DNA of 35,988 bases from Methanobacterium sp. UBA176 (GTDB lineage: Archaea; Methanobacteriota; Methanobacteria; Methanobacteriales; Methanobacteriaceae). The position numbers and the translations under genes were made by a program. A model generated the notes under the pieces. It had not been told where the DNA came from, ran no database searches, and saw only the letters and a program-made list of their open reading frames with translations. Positions within the stretch are counted from its first letter, which is position 1. The number at the start of each line of letters is the position of its first letter. Shown here one piece after another: positions 33,570-35,988 of the stretch. The stretch is taken from positions 1 through 35,988 of the forward strand of contig DAVZ01000070.1 of the NCBI GenBank assembly GCA_002505765.1, given 5' to 3'.

Positions 33570-34658
33570 TCACAAACTATCAGGATGAATAAAACCACTT
33601 CTTATTAAATGATCAGCAATTATTATGGCTACAGATGCCTCTGCAACCGCTGTTACCCTTGGACAAATGCAGGGATCATGTCTACCTTTAATCTGAATTT
33701 CTGTATTTTCCATTTTTTTAAGATCAACAGTTTTTTGGGTTAAAGAAATTGAAGGTGTTGGTTTAACAGCCATTCTTGCAATCAGCGGCATTCCATTTGA
33801 AATTCCACCCAATATACCTCCAGAGTTATTTGTTTTAGTTTTTACGGTGTCATCAATGTAGAATTCGTCGTTCATCTCTGATCCTTTCATCTGTGAAGAT
33901 TTAAATCCAGAACCTATTTCTACACCTTTAACAGAGCCAATTCCCATCAAAACCCCGGCAATATCTGCATCTAACTTATCGAAAACAGGTTCACCAAGGC
34001 CAGCCGGAACATTAAGGGCAATAGTTTCTACAATGCCTCCAACTGAATCTCCCTTTTCTTTTAGATCAAGAATTAATTCTTCCATTTTCACTGCTGCTTT
34101 TAAATCTGCACATCTAACAGCATTTTTTTCAATATTTTTCTGGATTTTGTCTAAATCAACTTCATCAGCATCAATATTTCCAATTCTGGTTACATGAGCA
34201 ATTACCTGAATATTTAATGTTTTTAAGAGCTTTTTAGCAATTGCACCCCCTATTACATGACCTATAGTGGTTCTTCCGCTGGCTCGACCTCCTCCCCTGT
34301 AATCATAATGTCCGTATTTAGTTTTCCAGCAGTAATCAGCATGCCCTGGCCTTGGTTTATTCTTAAGAGCTTCGTAAACAGATGAATTCATGTCCCTATT
34401 ATAAACAACTGCCGCGATTGGAGTTCCATCAGTTTTACCCTTAAAAACGCCGGATAATACCTTCACTTCATCAGTTTCTCCCCTTGAAGTTGTAATTTTA
34501 CTGGTTCCTGGCTTTCTTTTATCAAGCTCTTTTTGAATGTCCCTATCTGATAATTCCAGTCCTGCAGGACATCCGTCAATAACAGCACCAAGGGCTGTAC
34601 CGTGGCTTGAGCCAAAAGTAGTTATTTTGAATATTTTACCTATTGTATTTCCTGACAT
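33570..34658 (-). CDS. aroC: Chorismate synthase
   Basis: A 362-residue enzyme that removes phosphate from EPSP to give chorismate, the last common step to aromatic amino acids, using reduced flavin. Family signatures are complete: the N-terminal TTFGSSHG, the RRKPGTS-like KRKPGTSKITTSRGE, RPGHADYC, YRGGGRASGRTT and, late, SNGMPLIARMAVKPTPSI with the final RHDPCICPRVT. The gene is convergent with the histidine kinase, the two stop codons being directly adjacent with no spacer. Confidence 0.97.
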   Translation of the reverse strand: MSGNTIGKIFKITTFGSSHGTALGAVIDGCPAGLELSDRDIQKELDKRKPGTSKITTSRGETDEVKVLSGVFKGKTDGTPIAAVVYNRDMNSSVYEALKNKPRPGHADYCWKTKYGHYDYRGGGRASGRTTIGHVIGGAIAKKLLKTLNIQVIAHVTRIGNIDADEVDLDKIQKNIEKNAVRCADLKAAVKMEELILDLKEKGDSVGGIVETIALNVPAGLGEPVFDKLDADIAGVLMGIGSVKGVEIGSGFKSSQMKGSEMNDEFYIDDTVKTKTNNSGGILGGISNGMPLIARMAVKPTPSISLTQKTVDLKKMENTEIQIKGRHDPCICPRVTAVAEASVAIIIADHLIRSGFIHPDSL

Positions 34659-34699
34659 GGATTCACATCCTAACTATCAATTAATTATGAAATAATAAA

Positions 34700-35203
34700 T
34701 CAATCAACTTTATGATTCTGTAACTTAATTAACTTTTCAAATAGATCTTCAGTATTTTTAGTAATTTTATTCATAAAAGGTCCATTACCACCAATACAAA
34801 TTAAAAAATCCCCACCTAATGTATTTTCATCGCAAATAATTCTTATCCATTTAATATGATAATAATTTATAAATGCATATTTGTGTTGATACCATTGTAT
34901 TGATTTAATATCAGAGATTTTTATTTTAAAAGATAAATCACTCTTAAGATTAGAAAATTTATTTAATAAAATTGATTTTTTTTCAAATGATTCGTATGCT
35001 AAGTTATTATCTTCAAGAACTAAATTTCCTTCAGAAAAAAATACTACTGGAAATCCAAATATATGATATAATTTTACTAATGGAAAATCATCGGGAATTT
35101 CATAAAATCCAAGTAATTTTCTCCATAATGGTGCATTAATCCATATTTCAGTAAAAGCATCCAAATGACTTATTGAGCTTATCCACACAGGTTTTATGTC
35201 CAT
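34700..35203 (-). CDS. Unknown 167-residue protein
   Basis: Not recognised. The protein has no signal or membrane segment and is rich in aromatic residues (SIQWYQHKYAFINYYHIKWI). Alternating hydrophobic stretches suggest a beta-rich domain, perhaps PH-like, ending in a short helix (NTEDLFEKLIKLQ). GGAGGATTAAAT lies directly before the ATG, and that TAA ends a short upstream frame, so it may once have been the second gene of a pair. It lies 41 bp upstream of aroC on the same strand. Confidence 0.65.
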   Translation of the reverse strand: MDIKPVWISSISHLDAFTEIWINAPLWRKLLGFYEIPDDFPLVKLYHIFGFPVVFFSEGNLVLEDNNLAYESFEKKSILLNKFSNLKSDLSFKIKISDIKSIQWYQHKYAFINYYHIKWIRIICDENTLGGDFLICIGGNGPFMNKITKNTEDLFEKLIKLQNHKVD

Positions 35204-35205
35204 AT

Positions 35206-35284
35206 TTAATCCTCCAATTCAGTGAATTTCATTTCTTTGCATATTCGATGCAATGTGTCCCATTCACCCAGAAATGATATTCTC
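35206..35284 (-). pseudogene. Possible tail of a lost gene
   Basis: A minus-strand frame encodes RISFLGEWDTLHRICKEMKF and TELED before a TAA that overlaps the ribosome-binding region of the next gene. It has no start of its own: an in-frame stop lies about three codons upstream. Composition looks coding. It is probably a truncated relic. Confidence 0.3.
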
Positions 35285-35352
35285 CCTATTTAATCTTCAA
35301 AGAATTCCTTTTCCAGATCTTGGAATTGAGATTCTGAATCAATTTTAAATTT

Positions 35353-35877
35353 CTAAACCAAATCATGCCTGATTATTGAATATAACGCCTGATTGTGTAT
35401 TTTGTCAAATTTTATAACACTATTTCTCATTATACCTTCAAGTTTAAACCCATTTTTTTCAAGAACCCTTCTTGATGCAATATTTTCTTCTAAAGGGACT
35501 GAAAATATTCTTTCAAGCCCTAGATCATTGAAACCATAATCCGTTAAACATTTTAAGGCTGAAGAAGTTATGCCTTTCCCCCAATACTCTTCCCCTAACC
35601 AATAACCAACTTCTGCAGATATTCTTTCGATATCAGTGCCAATAGTAAGACCTATACTCCCTACGGCTTCATCATTTATTGTTATAGCAAAATAATGGCC
35701 AAATTCGTTACTATTTGCGATTTTTATCCAAACCTGGCCGTCATTTAGAGTATAGGGGTGTGGAAATAGATCACGCATATTTCTGGCTATTTTATAATTA
35801 TTGGCGTGTTTAACCAGGCTTTCAAGGTCTGATTTTTCCCATTTTCTTAAAACGCACTTATCACATTTAATCATCAT
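35353..35877 (-). CDS. GNAT family N-acetyltransferase (RimJ/RimL type)
   Basis: A 174-residue acetyltransferase. The N-terminal strand LRKWEKSDLESLVKHANN, the AEVGYWLGEEYWGKGITSSA acetyl-CoA-binding motif A (a variant of Q/R-x-x-G-x-G/A) and NIASRRVLEKNGFKLEG are typical of RimJ/RimL-like enzymes that acetylate protein N-termini or small amines. No substrate can be predicted. After the TAG at 35353 the same frame stays open for another 18 codons with acidic content (IDSESQFQDLEKEFFED), so the stop may be a recent truncation. Confidence 0.9.
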   Translation of the reverse strand: MMIKCDKCVLRKWEKSDLESLVKHANNYKIARNMRDLFPHPYTLNDGQVWIKIANSNEFGHYFAITINDEAVGSIGLTIGTDIERISAEVGYWLGEEYWGKGITSSALKCLTDYGFNDLGLERIFSVPLEENIASRRVLEKNGFKLEGIMRNSVIKFDKIHNQALYSIIRHDLV

Positions 35878-35961
35878 TTATTAACCTTTATTATAGTTAT
35901 TATTCTATTTTAAAAACATCATTTTTGTATTATTTACTTATTTATATGTATTTGCTATTTG

Positions 35962-35983
35962 AGGGTCTGTAAGGTTAACCGGT
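35962..35983. repeat. Right copy of the window-edge repeat
   Basis: AGGGTCTGTAAGGTTAACCG followed by GT, matching 11-32 in the same orientation except for two bases. The window ends five bases later, so whether this is the end of an insertion sequence cannot be seen. Confidence 0.4.
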
Positions 35984-35988
35984 GTTGA

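Overview
The window is AT-rich archaeal DNA, most likely from a mesophilic member of the Methanobacteriales (Methanobacterium-like). The supporting genes are a methanogenesis marker protein of the MtxX type, a DUF2121 connectase, the small PolB2 half of a split family-B DNA polymerase ending in a PCNA-binding peptide, ribosomal protein S8e, an archaeal HMG-CoA synthase/thiolase pair, a short Lsm-like protein, HypE and cobalamin/haem precursor genes. Ribosome-binding sites are of the GGAGG/GGTG type.

Layout. (1) 390-6718: housekeeping genes on the minus strand (tatD, uppS overlapping mtxX, hemL next to cbiC), interrupted by two plus-strand zinc-ribbon/coiled-coil/tail-anchor paralogues at 3.2-4.8 kb that follow very AT-rich spacers. 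(2) 6.7-10.7 kb: sparse accessory DNA with a lipoprotein, a secreted glycosidase-like protein that appears to start at ATT, and a decayed ferritin gene. (3) 10.7-16.3 kb: RDD membrane protein and hypE (minus), then a plus-strand run of rps8e, polB2, a HAD phosphatase and an AAA ATPase. The run is preceded by a 140-bp series of six back-to-back hairpins. (4) 16.3-23.2 kb: a plastic island holding a PQQ-type sugar dehydrogenase, a MITE-like element, a DUF2283 gene, a ruined ADP-ribosyltransferase toxin gene, an intact MntA/HepT pair, and a RhuM gene split by an amber codon. (5) 23.2-36 kb: core genes again: thiolase and HMG-CoA synthase, Lsm, a sulfite-oxidase-like protein with a DUF255 thioredoxin-domain protein, connectase followed by a frameshifted metallo-beta-lactamase-fold gene, a PAS-GAF histidine kinase, aroC, an unknown gene and a GNAT acetyltransferase.

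Most unusual signal. A 37-nt sequence with the look of a CRISPR repeat occurs seven times between 7.1 and 22.9 kb, always in the same orientation. Two copies are separated by a 36-nt unique spacer, which is a minimal one-spacer CRISPR array at 22066-22175. The other five are solitary. Several copies sit exactly where short truncated reading frames begin or end, as if the repeats mark old recombination or deletion breakpoints. No cas gene is present in the window. A second unexplained repeat class is a set of modular short hairpins, often of the form (A)nATC-NNN-GAT(T)n, seen before rps8e, after tatD and inside the MITE-like element.

Several genes carry lesions or non-standard starts that automatic annotation would miss: an ATA start for the DUF255 protein that restores its CHWCH motif, a +1 frameshift in the MBL gene, an in-frame TAG in rhuM, and a ferritin pseudogene.
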